From contig CAMELV010000025.1 of the NCBI GenBank assembly GCA_945925985.1, positions 1 through 55,808 on the forward strand: a stretch of 55,808 nucleotides of DNA, written 5' to 3'. The stretch is from Comamonas sp. lk. GTDB lineage: Bacteria > Pseudomonadota > Gammaproteobacteria > Burkholderiales > Burkholderiaceae_C. Shown here one piece after another: positions 20,923 through 29,549 of this stretch. The notes under the pieces are model-generated. The model was not told where the DNA came from, did no database searches, and saw only the letters and a program-made list of their open reading frames with translations. The translations under genes were made by a program, and so were the position numbers. Numbering within the stretch: the first letter of the stretch is position 1; each line of letters starts with the position of its first letter.

Positions 20923-21501
20923 TTAGCGCGACAGCCAGTAGATGGCGCCGATCACCGCAACGGCGACCGCACCCCATACCCAGAACGGCACCGCCTTGGC
21001 TGGCACTGTCGGCGCCGCCGGCGTTGCCGCCGTGACTTTTTCAGCATAGGCTTGGGGGTACTGGCGCTGCATCTCAGCGTCAAAGCGCTTGAAAAAATCT
21101 TCGGCCATGGATTTGGCGGCACCGTCGATCAGGCGCTGGCCCAGTTGCGCCACCTTGCCGCCCACCGAGGCGTGCACGGTGTAGCTGAGCAAATGGCCCT
21201 CAGCATTGGGGGCCAGCAGCACTTTGGCGTTACCCTTGCCAAAGCCGGCCGGGCCGCCTTGCCCTTCAAACGAGATGGTGTAGCTCTCGGGCGCCTTGAT
21301 GTCGCTCAGCGCGATCTTGCCGGTGAATTTGGCCGAAACAGGCCCGATTTTGACGGCCATACCGATCGCATACTGGTTTTCCCCAGTGGACTCGACCCGG
21401 TCACAACCGGGAATACAGGTCTTGAGCACCTCGGGGTTGTTGAGCGCATCCCAGGCCTGTTGTTGGGTGATGGCGAGTTGGCGGCTGCCTTGCATGTCCA
21501 T
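20923..21501 (-). CDS. coxG: CoxG-family SRPBCC protein with C-terminal membrane anchor
   Basis: The 192-residue product is a START/SRPBCC-fold protein. Signatures are the N-terminal MDMQGSRQLAITQQQAWDAL, the segment TCIPGCDRVE, and GPVSAKFTGKIALSD. After a Pro/Ala linker, residues 171-190 form a hydrophobic span (FWVWGAVAVAVIGAIYW). In carboxydotrophs CoxG helps anchor CO dehydrogenase to the membrane, so the tail anchor fits that role. It lies 54 bases after coxE and before the xdhC-like gene. Confidence 0.9.
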   Translation of the reverse strand: MDMQGSRQLAITQQQAWDALNNPEVLKTCIPGCDRVESTGENQYAIGMAVKIGPVSAKFTGKIALSDIKAPESYTISFEGQGGPAGFGKGNAKVLLAPNAEGHLLSYTVHASVGGKVAQLGQRLIDGAAKSMAEDFFKRFDAEMQRQYPQAYAEKVTAATPAAPTVPAKAVPFWVWGAVAVAVIGAIYWLSR

Positions 21502-21555
21502 GGGGATGATCCTGTTGTGATGGGTGTTAGGGTGTATTTTCGCGCAGAGGGTGGC

Positions 21556-22740
21556 TTAGCGTTTCATCAAGGCAGCCAAACTGGCCGCCAGATCATCAAG
21601 CCGGCTGAGGTTATGCACCGCCACCATGCCATGCGCCTCCTTGTGCAGTACAGCCGCCCCCTGCGCCAGCGGAGCATAGCCCTCAAAGCGCAGCAGAGGG
21701 TTGAGCCATAACAAGCGACGGCTGCGCCGGCGCAGCCAGCCCAGCTCCTGCGCCAGTTGCTCGGGTTCTCCGGTGTCCAGCCCATCGGTGATCAACAGCA
21801 CCAGCGTGCGTCGCCCCACCAAGCGCCGGGCATGTCGCTGGCGCAGCGCCATCAACGACTCACCCAGTTGGGTGCCGCCGGCGAAGTCTTCGATCAAGAC
21901 GCTGGCCTGGGCCAGCATGGCGTCGGTGTCGGCCAAGCGGAAAGCTGGCGTCAGGTCAGTCAGCTGCGTGCCGAAGGCAAACACGTCTCGGCGCGGGTGA
22001 CGACGGGTGGCCGCATGCAAAAAAGACAACAACAGACGTGAGTAGCGCTCCATAGAGCCCGACACATCCACCAGCACCAGCAGCGGCAGCGGCTGGCGGC
22101 AGCGCTGCAGCCTGGGCAATTCCATGGGCTCACCACCGGTGCGCACCGCCGAACGCATCACGCCCGCCCAATGCAATTGGCTGCCGCGCTCGCCCGGCCG
22201 GGTGCGACGCGAATCAAATTCAGGCAGTGGCAGGCGGATGTCTCGGGCCAGGCGCTCCACCAGCCGGTATTCGGCGGCCGACAGGGCGTTGAAGTCAGCG
22301 TGCTTGAGGCGCTGCTGGACACTGGCCGTCATGGCGGCGTCAAAGTCGACTTTTTGGTCTTCCTGCTTGGGCTGGACCTGCTGGCCAAAGGCTTTTTGAG
22401 GGGTCAGGGCCTCGCGCACCCGGGGGCGCCGCTTGCTGGGCTCAGCCTTGCCCTCGGCGCTTGGAAGCAGTTGCGACAACAGCTTATGCGCCAGGTTAGG
22501 GTTACGAAAAAAGGCTTCGAACAGCTCGCGAAATACATCACGGTCCTGCTCGCGGCTGACCAGCACCGCCTCCATCGCGGCGGACAGGTCAGACCGGTCG
22601 TCCAGACCGACCGCCAGCGCGGCCTCGGCTGCCAGTGCGATGCGTGAGCTGTCAACCCGCACCCCGGCACGGCGCAGGGTACGTCCAAAGGCCGACAGGT
22701 TGTCGGCGAGCTTACCGGTGCGCGCGTCGCCAAGTTGCAT
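21556..22740 (-). CDS. coxE: CoxE-like von Willebrand factor A domain protein
   Basis: The 394-residue product has an N-terminal helical part (LSAFGRTLRRAGVRVDSSRI, SREQDRDVFRELFEAFFRNP) and a C-terminal VWA domain with an intact MIDAS motif, DVSGSM, in LPLLVLVDVSGSMERYSR. CoxE works with the AAA+ ATPase CoxD to load copper and sulfur in CO dehydrogenase of the form I type. MoxR-VWA pairs of this sort are general metal-enzyme chaperones. The ATG at 22740 starts 5 bases after the coxD stop; longer readings lie inside coxD. Confidence 0.9.
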   Translation of the reverse strand: MQLGDARTGKLADNLSAFGRTLRRAGVRVDSSRIALAAEAALAVGLDDRSDLSAAMEAVLVSREQDRDVFRELFEAFFRNPNLAHKLLSQLLPSAEGKAEPSKRRPRVREALTPQKAFGQQVQPKQEDQKVDFDAAMTASVQQRLKHADFNALSAAEYRLVERLARDIRLPLPEFDSRRTRPGERGSQLHWAGVMRSAVRTGGEPMELPRLQRCRQPLPLLVLVDVSGSMERYSRLLLSFLHAATRRHPRRDVFAFGTQLTDLTPAFRLADTDAMLAQASVLIEDFAGGTQLGESLMALRQRHARRLVGRRTLVLLITDGLDTGEPEQLAQELGWLRRRSRRLLWLNPLLRFEGYAPLAQGAAVLHKEAHGMVAVHNLSRLDDLAASLAALMKR

Positions 22741-22745
22741 GCGCT

Positions 22746-23654
22746 TCAGCCCTGCGCGTCGGGCTCGGGGCGAAGCAGGTCCTGCGCCATGTCCCTGGTC
22801 AGGGCCGCCACGTCTTCGCGTTGCTTGAACAAAATGCCCGCCGTGTCTGACATCACCTCGGGGTCCAGCACCAGGGTGTCCAGCGCGATCAGGGCCTTGG
22901 CCCACTCCACGCTTTCAGCGATGCCGGGCGCACGCTGGAAAGCGCTGGTAAAGGGCTGGCTGCGCAGGCGTGTGACCACCTGGGCGACCTGGGCCGACAG
23001 GTCGTCCGAGGCCTGCGGCACCTGCGCCCGCACGATGGCCAGCTCGCGGTCGCGGTCGGGGTAATCCAGCCAGTGGTAGAGGCAGCGGCGCTTGACCGCG
23101 TCGTTCAACTCGCGGGTGCGGTTGCTGGTGAGGATGGTCACCGGGCTGACCTGTGCACGCACTGTGCCCAGCTCAGGGATGCTGACCTGGTACTCGCCCA
23201 GGTACTCCAGCAAAAAGGCCTCAAAGGGCTCATCGGCCCGGTCCACCTCGTCGATCAGCAGCACGGCGCCAGGCGCCGGGGTTTGCAGCGCCTGCAGCAG
23301 AGGCCGGCTGATCAGGTAGCGCGGTTGGTACACCTCGCGCTCCACTTGGGCCACATCGGCCTCGCGGCCCTGCGCGGCACGCATGTGCAGCAACTGGGCG
23401 GCGTAGTTCCATTCGTACAGGGCTTCGCGCTGTTCCAGACCGTCGTAGCACTGCAGGCGCAGCAACTCCCGGCCCAGCACTTTGGCCAGGGCCTTGGCGA
23501 GTTCGGTCTTGCCGACGCCCGGCTCGCCTTCGAGCAAGAGTGGGCGCTGCAGCTTAAGCGCCAAAAAAACAGCCGTGGCCAGCCTGCGGTCGGCGTAGTA
23601 ACCGGCTGCCTCAAGTGCAGCCACCAGGGCATCAATACTGGAAAAATTGGACAT
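22746..23654 (-). CDS. coxD: CoxD-like MoxR-family AAA+ ATPase
   Basis: The product of about 302 residues is a MoxR-type AAA+ ATPase with Walker A GEPGVGKT at about 43-50, Walker B VLLIDEVDRAD, and the sensor region TSNRTRELNDAVKRRCLYHW. It is predicted to act with CoxE in maturing the molybdenum active site. The start is uncertain: an upstream in-frame ATG at 23666 directly follows the T-run of the terminator at 23667-23697. I prefer the ATG at 23654 (MSNFSSIDALV), though neither has a strong ribosome binding site. Confidence 0.9.
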   Translation of the reverse strand: MSNFSSIDALVAALEAAGYYADRRLATAVFLALKLQRPLLLEGEPGVGKTELAKALAKVLGRELLRLQCYDGLEQREALYEWNYAAQLLHMRAAQGREADVAQVEREVYQPRYLISRPLLQALQTPAPGAVLLIDEVDRADEPFEAFLLEYLGEYQVSIPELGTVRAQVSPVTILTSNRTRELNDAVKRRCLYHWLDYPDRDRELAIVRAQVPQASDDLSAQVAQVVTRLRSQPFTSAFQRAPGIAESVEWAKALIALDTLVLDPEVMSDTAGILFKQREDVAALTRDMAQDLLRPEPDAQG

Positions 23655-23666
23655 CTCGGACACCAT

Positions 23667-23697
23667 AAAAAAAGCCCCGCGTCGGACAACACGGGGC
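23667..23697 (-). terminator. intrinsic terminator between coxM and coxD
   Basis: On the minus strand GCCCCG and CGGGGC pair around a 12-base loop and are followed directly by seven T (complement of 23667-23673). It starts 18 bases after the coxM stop and ends at the upstream coxD start codon. This is a textbook intrinsic terminator placed inside the cox gene run, so coxD-coxE-coxG-xdhC are either transcribed by read-through at a lower level or from a separate promoter. Confidence 0.85.
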
Positions 23698-23714
23698 CTG
23701 CAGGACGAGGTTAA

Positions 23715-24506
23715 TCAGCCGAGCAGTTTAGCCACTGCGCGCTGAGTCTGCACGCTGATCAGGTTGGCACGGTAAGCGGCAGACGCGTGAATGTCGGCAT
23801 TGAGCTCGGAGGCGTCAATCGCCACACCAGCCGCCGAGGCCACGGTAAAGCTGCTGTTCAGGGCAGCTTCCAGGCCACTGTGGCGGCACACGCCCTGGCC
23901 GGCACCGGTGATGGCCACCCGCACGCCGGCATCGGTTTGCGCCACAAAGACGCCCACCAAAGCAAAACGCGAGGCCGGCTGCACAAACTTCATGTAGACC
24001 GCCCGTTTGGGGATAGGGAAGCTGATCGCGGTGATCAGTTCGCCTTCGGCCAGCGCTGTGGTGAACATACCCTGAAAGAAGTCATCCGCCGCAATTTTGC
24101 GCGAGGTGGTGTGCACCGTAGCGCCCAGCCCCAGCACGGCGCTGGGGTAGCAGGCTGCCGGGTCGTTGTTGGCCACTGAGCCGCCCAGCGTGCCCATCGC
24201 GCGCACCTGACGGTCCCCAATATGGTCCGCCAAGTCGGCAAGTCCGGGGATCAGGGCTTTCACATCGGCGTTGTTGGCCACGTCGATGTGACGCGTCATG
24301 GCACCAATCACAAGGGCATTGCCCTCGCGGCAGATACCGGTCAGCTCGGCAATGCCGGCCAGATCCACCAATTGGCCAGGCTGCGACAGGCGCAGTTTCA
24401 TGGAGGCCAGCAGGGTTTGCCCGCCGGCCAGCACTTTGGCGCCGCTGGCGGCGAGTTGGTTGGCGGCCGCCAGGGTGCTGGGCCGCTCCAGGGTGAATGG
24501 GTACAT
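23715..24506 (-). CDS. coxM: CO-dehydrogenase-like medium subunit (FAD)
   Basis: The 263-residue product is the FAD-binding subunit of a xanthine-oxidase-family enzyme. The signatures are AGGQTLLASMKLRLSQP for FAD pyrophosphate binding and GTLGGSVANNDPAACYPSAV as the second FAD motif. It passes electrons from the iron-sulfur subunit to an acceptor. The ATG at 24506 was chosen because MYPFTLERPSTL is the family start; a longer reading overlaps coxL. A 34-base gap separates it from coxL and a terminator follows it. Confidence 0.93.
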   Translation of the reverse strand: MYPFTLERPSTLAAANQLAASGAKVLAGGQTLLASMKLRLSQPGQLVDLAGIAELTGICREGNALVIGAMTRHIDVANNADVKALIPGLADLADHIGDRQVRAMGTLGGSVANNDPAACYPSAVLGLGATVHTTSRKIAADDFFQGMFTTALAEGELITAISFPIPKRAVYMKFVQPASRFALVGVFVAQTDAGVRVAITGAGQGVCRHSGLEAALNSSFTVASAAGVAIDASELNADIHASAAYRANLISVQTQRAVAKLLG

Positions 24507-24540
24507 GGTATGGGTCCTCTGTCTTGATCGGTTGCTGTGC

Positions 24541-26910
24541 TTATTTGGCGGCCTGGATGGCTTCCCAGACCCGGCTGGCGGAGGCCGGCATGTCGAGCTC
24601 TGTGACACCCACGCTCTTGAGCGCGTCCAACACGGCGTTGATGACCGCCGGTGGCGAGCCGATGGCACCGGCCTCGCCGCAACCCTTGGTACCCAGAGGG
24701 TTGTGGGTGCAAGGTGTGCAGATGGTGTCGATCTTGAAATCGGGGAAATCGTCGGCGCGCGGCATGGCGTAATCCATGAACGAACCGGTCAGCAATTGGC
24801 CGGTTTCGCGGTCATAAACGCAGTTTTCAATCAGCGCCTGGCCGATACCCTGCACCAAGCCGCCGTGCACCTGGCCTTCGACAATCATCGGGTTGATGAT
24901 GGTACCGAAATCATCCACAGCAGTGAATTTGTCGACCCGGGTGGTGCCGGTGGCGGGGTCGATTTCAATTTCACAGATGTAGGTGCCGGCCGGGAAAGTG
25001 AAGTTGGTCGGGTCGTAAAACGCGGTTTCGTTCAGCCCCGGCTCCAGCTTGTCCAGCGGGTAGTTGTGTGGCACGTAGGCGGTCAGCGCCACCTGCCCGA
25101 AGGTCACCTTTTTGTCGGTCCCCTTGATGGTGAATTCGCCGTTGGCGAAATCGACGTCAGCGTCGCTGGCCTCCATCAGGTGAGCCGCAATCTTTTTGGC
25201 CTTGGTCTCAATTTTGTCCAGCGCCTTCATGATCGCTGCGCCGCCAACCGAAATCGACCGTGAGCCGTAGGTCCCCATGCCAAACGGCACGCGCCCGGTG
25301 TCGCCGTGCACCACGTCCACGGCGTCCACGGCGATACCCAGCCTGGCTGCGACCACCTGGGCAAAAGTGGTTTCATGACCTTGGCCATGGCTGTGGGAGC
25401 CTGTGAACACGGTCACGCTGCCGGTTGGGTGAACGCGGATCTCGCCGCACTCAAACAAACCGGCGCGAGCGCCCAGCGCCCCAGCGATGTTGCTGGGCGC
25501 AATGCCGCAGGCCTCGATGTAGCTGGAGTAACCAATGCCGCGCAGCAGGCCTTTGGCGGCACTGGCAGATTTACGCATCTCGAAACCGGCCACATCAGCC
25601 AGCGCCTCAGCCTTGTCCATGCAGCCGCGGTAGTCGCCCACGTCGTACTGCAGGGCCACCGGCGTCTGGTAGGGCCAGCTGTTGATGAAATTGCGCTTGC
25701 GTATTTCGTCCTGCGACAACCCCAGCTCCCAGCCGCAGCGCGTCACCAAACGCTCCACCAGGTAGGTGGCCTCGGGCCGGCCTGCGCCCCGGTAGGCATC
25801 CACCGGCACCGTGTTGGTGAACCAGGCATCGACCTCGACGTAAATCTGCGGGCAGGTGTACTGCCCGGCCAGCAGCGTGGCGTACAGAATGGTAGGCACT
25901 GCCGTGGAGAAGGTGGACAGGTAGGCGCCCAGGTTGGCGTCGGTGTGCACCCGCATCGCCAGGAACTTGCCGTCTTTGTCCATCGCCATTTCGGCGTGGC
26001 TGACGTGGTCGCGGCCATGGGCATCGGTCAGGAAAGACTCGGAGCGCTCGCAGGTCCACTTGATGCTGCGATTGACCTGCTTGGCAGCCCAGGTCAGGGC
26101 AACGTCCTCGGCATACAGGTAAATCTTGGAGCCAAAGCCGCCACCCACGTCAGGCGCAATAACACGCACTTTGTGCTCGGGCAGGCCCAGCACAAAAGCG
26201 GTCATCAAAAGGCGCTCAACGTGTGGGTTCTGGTTAGACACGTGCAGCGTGTACTCTTCCGTGGCACGGCTGTAGCTGCCGATCGCAGCCCGCGGCTCCA
26301 TGGCGTTGGGCACCAAACGGTTGTTGACCAGGTCGAGCTTGGTGATATGGGCCGCGTTGGCAAACGTGGCGTCCACCTGGGCCTTGTCGCCCAGAGTCCA
26401 TTTGTAGCAGTGGTTATCTGGCGCCACCTCGTGCAGCGGCGCCGCTTTGGCAGCGTCACGCACATCGACGACGGCGCTCAGGGGCTCGTAATCCACATCC
26501 ACGGCTTCAGCAGCGTTTTTAGCCTGCTCCAGCGTCTCGGCAATCACCATCGCCACTTGGTCGCCCACGTGGCGGGCCCGGCCCAAAGCCAGCACCGGGT
26601 GAGGTGGCTCTTTCATGGGCGAGCCGTCGGGGTTGTTGATCAGCCAGCCGCAAGGCAGGCCACCCATCTTGCCCTCGAGGTCCTTACCGATGAAAATTTT
26701 CACTACGCCGGGCATGGCGTTGGCACGGGTCAGGTCAATGCCCTTGATCAGCGCGTGCGCGTGCGGGCTACGAACAAACACGGCATAGCTCTGGGCCGCA
26801 AAGGTGATGTCGTCGGTGTATTGGCCAGCCCCGGTGAGAAAGCGGTAGTCTTCCTTGCGGCGGACAGCTTCGCCAATGTGCGGCAGTTTGGAGAAATCAG
26901 ATGCACCCAT
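24541..26910 (-). CDS. coxL: molybdopterin hydroxylase large subunit, form II CoxL-like
   Basis: The 789-residue product is the molybdenum-cofactor subunit of a xanthine-oxidase-family hydroxylase. It has the N-terminal VRRKEDYRFLTGAGQYTDDI, the glycine-rich VGGGFGSK at 255-262 and GTKGCGEAGAIGSPPAV with the catalytic-type Glu near the C-terminus. The active-site loop reads AYRGAGR at 372-378. That is the form II signature; true aerobic CO dehydrogenases of form I carry AYXCSFR, with the cysteine that binds copper. So CO oxidation cannot be assumed, and an aldehyde or other aromatic substrate is equally possible. The gene order coxS-coxL-coxM is also the form II order. Confidence 0.93.
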   Translation of the reverse strand: MGASDFSKLPHIGEAVRRKEDYRFLTGAGQYTDDITFAAQSYAVFVRSPHAHALIKGIDLTRANAMPGVVKIFIGKDLEGKMGGLPCGWLINNPDGSPMKEPPHPVLALGRARHVGDQVAMVIAETLEQAKNAAEAVDVDYEPLSAVVDVRDAAKAAPLHEVAPDNHCYKWTLGDKAQVDATFANAAHITKLDLVNNRLVPNAMEPRAAIGSYSRATEEYTLHVSNQNPHVERLLMTAFVLGLPEHKVRVIAPDVGGGFGSKIYLYAEDVALTWAAKQVNRSIKWTCERSESFLTDAHGRDHVSHAEMAMDKDGKFLAMRVHTDANLGAYLSTFSTAVPTILYATLLAGQYTCPQIYVEVDAWFTNTVPVDAYRGAGRPEATYLVERLVTRCGWELGLSQDEIRKRNFINSWPYQTPVALQYDVGDYRGCMDKAEALADVAGFEMRKSASAAKGLLRGIGYSSYIEACGIAPSNIAGALGARAGLFECGEIRVHPTGSVTVFTGSHSHGQGHETTFAQVVAARLGIAVDAVDVVHGDTGRVPFGMGTYGSRSISVGGAAIMKALDKIETKAKKIAAHLMEASDADVDFANGEFTIKGTDKKVTFGQVALTAYVPHNYPLDKLEPGLNETAFYDPTNFTFPAGTYICEIEIDPATGTTRVDKFTAVDDFGTIINPMIVEGQVHGGLVQGIGQALIENCVYDRETGQLLTGSFMDYAMPRADDFPDFKIDTICTPCTHNPLGTKGCGEAGAIGSPPAVINAVLDALKSVGVTELDMPASASRVWEAIQAAK

Positions 26911-26922
26911 GAAGCTTCCCCC

Positions 26923-27393
26923 TTAATTAGCAGCCATGGCCGCCTGGCCCTGCTGCACGGATTTGACGATGTTTTGATAACCAGTGCAACGGCAGATGTT
27001 GCCCTCCAGCAAGGCGCGGATCTCGGTGGCGTCGGCCTTGGGATGGTGGTTGCACAAATCAACTGCGCTCATGACCATGCCGGTGGTGCAGTAGCCGCAC
27101 TGCAGGCCGTGGCACTCTTTGAATGCGGCTTGCATCGGGTGCATGGTGCCATCAGCATCAGCCAGCCCTTCGATGGTGGTGATCTCTGACCCAGCGACCT
27201 GGGCCACCAGCACATTACAGGATTTGATCGAGCGGCCATCCTTGATGACGGTACAGGCACCGCATTGGGCCGTGTCGCAGCCGACATGGGTGCCGGTCAG
27301 TTTGAGGTGTTCGCGCAGCACCTGCACCAGCAAAGTATGTGGGGGGACGTCAACCGCCGTGGCTTTGCCGTTGACCTTGAATTGAACCTGCAT
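26923..27393 (-). CDS. coxS: CO-dehydrogenase-like small subunit, two [2Fe-2S] clusters
   Basis: The 156-residue product is the iron-sulfur subunit. Cys39, 44, 47 and 59 (CDTAQCGAC then C) form the plant-ferredoxin-type cluster. Cys99, 102, 134 and 136 (CGYC and CRC) form the second cluster close to the molybdenum cofactor. It is first in the operon; the ATG at 27393 has a strong GGAGAAG ribosome binding site. Longer in-frame readings upstream run through the palindromic regulatory region and were rejected. The gap to coxL is 12 bases. Confidence 0.95.
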   Translation of the reverse strand: MQVQFKVNGKATAVDVPPHTLLVQVLREHLKLTGTHVGCDTAQCGACTVIKDGRSIKSCNVLVAQVAGSEITTIEGLADADGTMHPMQAAFKECHGLQCGYCTTGMVMSAVDLCNHHPKADATEIRALLEGNICRCTGYQNIVKSVQQGQAAMAAN

Positions 27394-27427
27394 GAATTCT
27401 TCTCCGTTTCGCGCGTTATTGAAAAAC

Positions 27428-27472
27428 CTAGGGGGATTATTTCCTGCCAATGGCAGGCCCCTTCTAGGGAAA
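27428..27472. promoter_or_regulatory. nested palindrome upstream of the cox operon
   Basis: The inner arms CCTGCCA (27443-27449) and TGGCAGG (27451-27457) are perfect around one base. The outer arms CCTAGGGGG (27428-27436) and CCCCTTCTAGGG (27458 onward) also pair with a short bulge. The structure lies 35-80 bases before the coxS start, in a 145-base gap. It could be an operator for an unlinked regulator, or an mRNA leader structure. Confidence 0.5.
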
Positions 27473-27538
27473 ACCCTGGTTTTCATGCGCTGACGCAAAA
27501 CAATCCATCTTAGGCCGCCGCCGCCCAGCGACGCCAGC

Positions 27539-29422
27539 CTACCAACCGTTGCGAATTTTAGATTCGAACTCGGCCAGTGGCAGGGGTCGACTGAACAAAT
27601 AGCCCTGGTATGCGGCGCAACCATTCCGCTCCAGAATGGCGCGATTGACCTCGGTTTCCACCCCTTCGGCCACCACCTCCAGGCCGAGCGCCGTGGCCAT
27701 GGCAATGATGGTCTGCACCACGATCATGTCATTCGGGTCATCCGCCACGTTTTTGATGAAGGACTTGTCGATTTTGAGTTGCCTAAGCGGCAAACGACTC
27801 AGGTTGGTCAGTGAGGACAGCCCGGTGCCAAAATTGTCCACTGCAATCGAAAAACCCAGGGTCTGGACCTGCTGTACTTTGGCGACCACCGATTCGGGCT
27901 CCTTGTTGACCAGGCGCTCGCTCAGCTCAATTGTCAGATTGCGCGGGTCAAAAGCACCCAGAACCTGCAGTTCCCGGAGCCGATCCACAAAATCAGGCTG
28001 CATGAATTGCAGGGCGCTGATATTGACGGCCAATCGCAAATGACGCATGCTGGCTTGGTCTTTCCAGCTGGCCAGTTGCCGGCACGCCGACTCCAGAACC
28101 CAGGCGCCAATAGGCAGGATCAAGCCGGTTTCCTCGGCAGCCATGATGAATTCACTCGGCATCAGCAGCCCGCGCTGCGGGTGTTGCCAGCGCAATAGCA
28201 TTTCCGCTCCGAGCAGTTGCCCAGGCAAATTCACCAACGGCTGAAGGTGGAGGACGAATTGCTTGTCTGTGAGGGCGTGGCGCAAATCCGACTCAAGCTG
28301 GGTCCGCACCGCCAGGTTGCGCTGCATCTCTGGCTCAAAAAACACCACCCGATTGCGCCCGCCAAACTTGGCCTGGTACATGGCTGTATCGGCACGCTGC
28401 AGCAGCATGCCGAAGGTCGAATCCGAACCAGAAAACAGCGCCACCCCCATACTTGCACTGACAAAAAACTCGCTGGCGCCCACCGAAAACGACTGCTCCA
28501 GCCCTAGCCGGCACTTTTCAGCAATACTTTCAGCCTGCAGTGCGGCGTGGGCCGGGTCCACGCTGAGCCCTTCCAACACCAGCACAAACTCGTCACCGCC
28601 CTGGCGGGCGACAGTGTCCCCCAGTCTGACACAGGCGCGCAGGCACTCCGCAGCCTTGACCAGCAACGCGTCACCCGCCGCATGGCCGCAAGTGTCATTG
28701 ACCAGTTTGAAATTGTCCAGGTCCACAAACACGATAGCGCCGCGGAAACCATTGCGCGAACTGCTGACCAGCGCCTGTTCGATCCGGTCCTGCAACAGGC
28801 GCCGGTTGGGCAAGCCAGTCAATTCGTCAAAAAAAGCCAGGTGGTGGATTTTCTTATCGGCCAAGCGGCGGTCCGACACATTTCGCAACAGTGCCACCAC
28901 ATGCCGCCCATCGACCCCGGTGACCGTGATTTCAAGATCCACCCAGTCGCCGTTGCGGTGCCGATGCCGAGTTTCGAAAGTTTGGCGTCCGCTGTTCAGG
29001 ATGCCACTGATCTGAGCTTGAATTTGCTCGGTTCTCGCCACCGCCTCGAAATCAGCGATTGACATCAGCATCACTTCGTCTCGGGTGTAGCCCATCATGC
29101 GGCAGTAACCCTGATTGACATCAATAAAGGCACCGGTCGGCGACAAGATCCAGTAACCGTCATTGGTGCTGTCCAGCGCCTTTTCGGCATTGCTGGCACG
29201 TTCGCGCAGGCGCAACATGGACATCAGGGAGCCGGTCAGCGCCAAGAAGCAGCCCAGGCCAATGGCGGTCAAGGCCGGCAGATATTCTGACCAGTCGACG
29301 AGCCGGGTGGTTGACATCGCCTCCATGGCCAGCAGTCCGGTCAGAAAAACGAGTACGGCCAAACCCAGCGCCGTCGTCAACGGCATGGTGTTTACCTTCA
29401 CCCACTCCAACCACCGCTTCAT
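27539..29422 (-). CDS. membrane GGDEF/EAL c-di-GMP protein with PAS domain
   Basis: The 627-residue product has two N-terminal membrane spans (about 13-33 and 47-67), a PAS domain (about 80-185), a GGDEF domain and an EAL domain. The GGDEF motif at 275-279 is intact, and an RLGD inhibitory site precedes it at the proper spacing, so cyclase activity with product feedback is plausible. The EAL motif is EML (407-409) and the catalytic loop is DNFGTG (529-534) instead of DDFGTG, so phosphodiesterase activity may be weak or lost. The ATG at 29422 with an AAAGGG ribosome binding site was preferred over a GTG 24 bases upstream. It lies between the cox and tup operons with no shared transcription evident. 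Confidence 0.92.
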   Translation of the reverse strand: MKRWLEWVKVNTMPLTTALGLAVLVFLTGLLAMEAMSTTRLVDWSEYLPALTAIGLGCFLALTGSLMSMLRLRERASNAEKALDSTNDGYWILSPTGAFIDVNQGYCRMMGYTRDEVMLMSIADFEAVARTEQIQAQISGILNSGRQTFETRHRHRNGDWVDLEITVTGVDGRHVVALLRNVSDRRLADKKIHHLAFFDELTGLPNRRLLQDRIEQALVSSSRNGFRGAIVFVDLDNFKLVNDTCGHAAGDALLVKAAECLRACVRLGDTVARQGGDEFVLVLEGLSVDPAHAALQAESIAEKCRLGLEQSFSVGASEFFVSASMGVALFSGSDSTFGMLLQRADTAMYQAKFGGRNRVVFFEPEMQRNLAVRTQLESDLRHALTDKQFVLHLQPLVNLPGQLLGAEMLLRWQHPQRGLLMPSEFIMAAEETGLILPIGAWVLESACRQLASWKDQASMRHLRLAVNISALQFMQPDFVDRLRELQVLGAFDPRNLTIELSERLVNKEPESVVAKVQQVQTLGFSIAVDNFGTGLSSLTNLSRLPLRQLKIDKSFIKNVADDPNDMIVVQTIIAMATALGLEVVAEGVETEVNRAILERNGCAAYQGYLFSRPLPLAEFESKIRNGW

Positions 29423-29549
29423 GTAGGGCCCTTTAACCAAACGCACAGACTGGCCAGGCGTCGATCAGCTGAAGACCGTACTGCGTTGGTTGGAGTATCC
29501 CACCCGTCGCAATTGCGTCCTGCGCAGCAACATTTTACTGTTGACGCCG

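Noticed and set aside
25306..27189. Long open frame on the plus strand opposite coxL and coxS
   Set aside because: Antisense to clearly conserved genes, with shadow-type composition and no recognisable motif.
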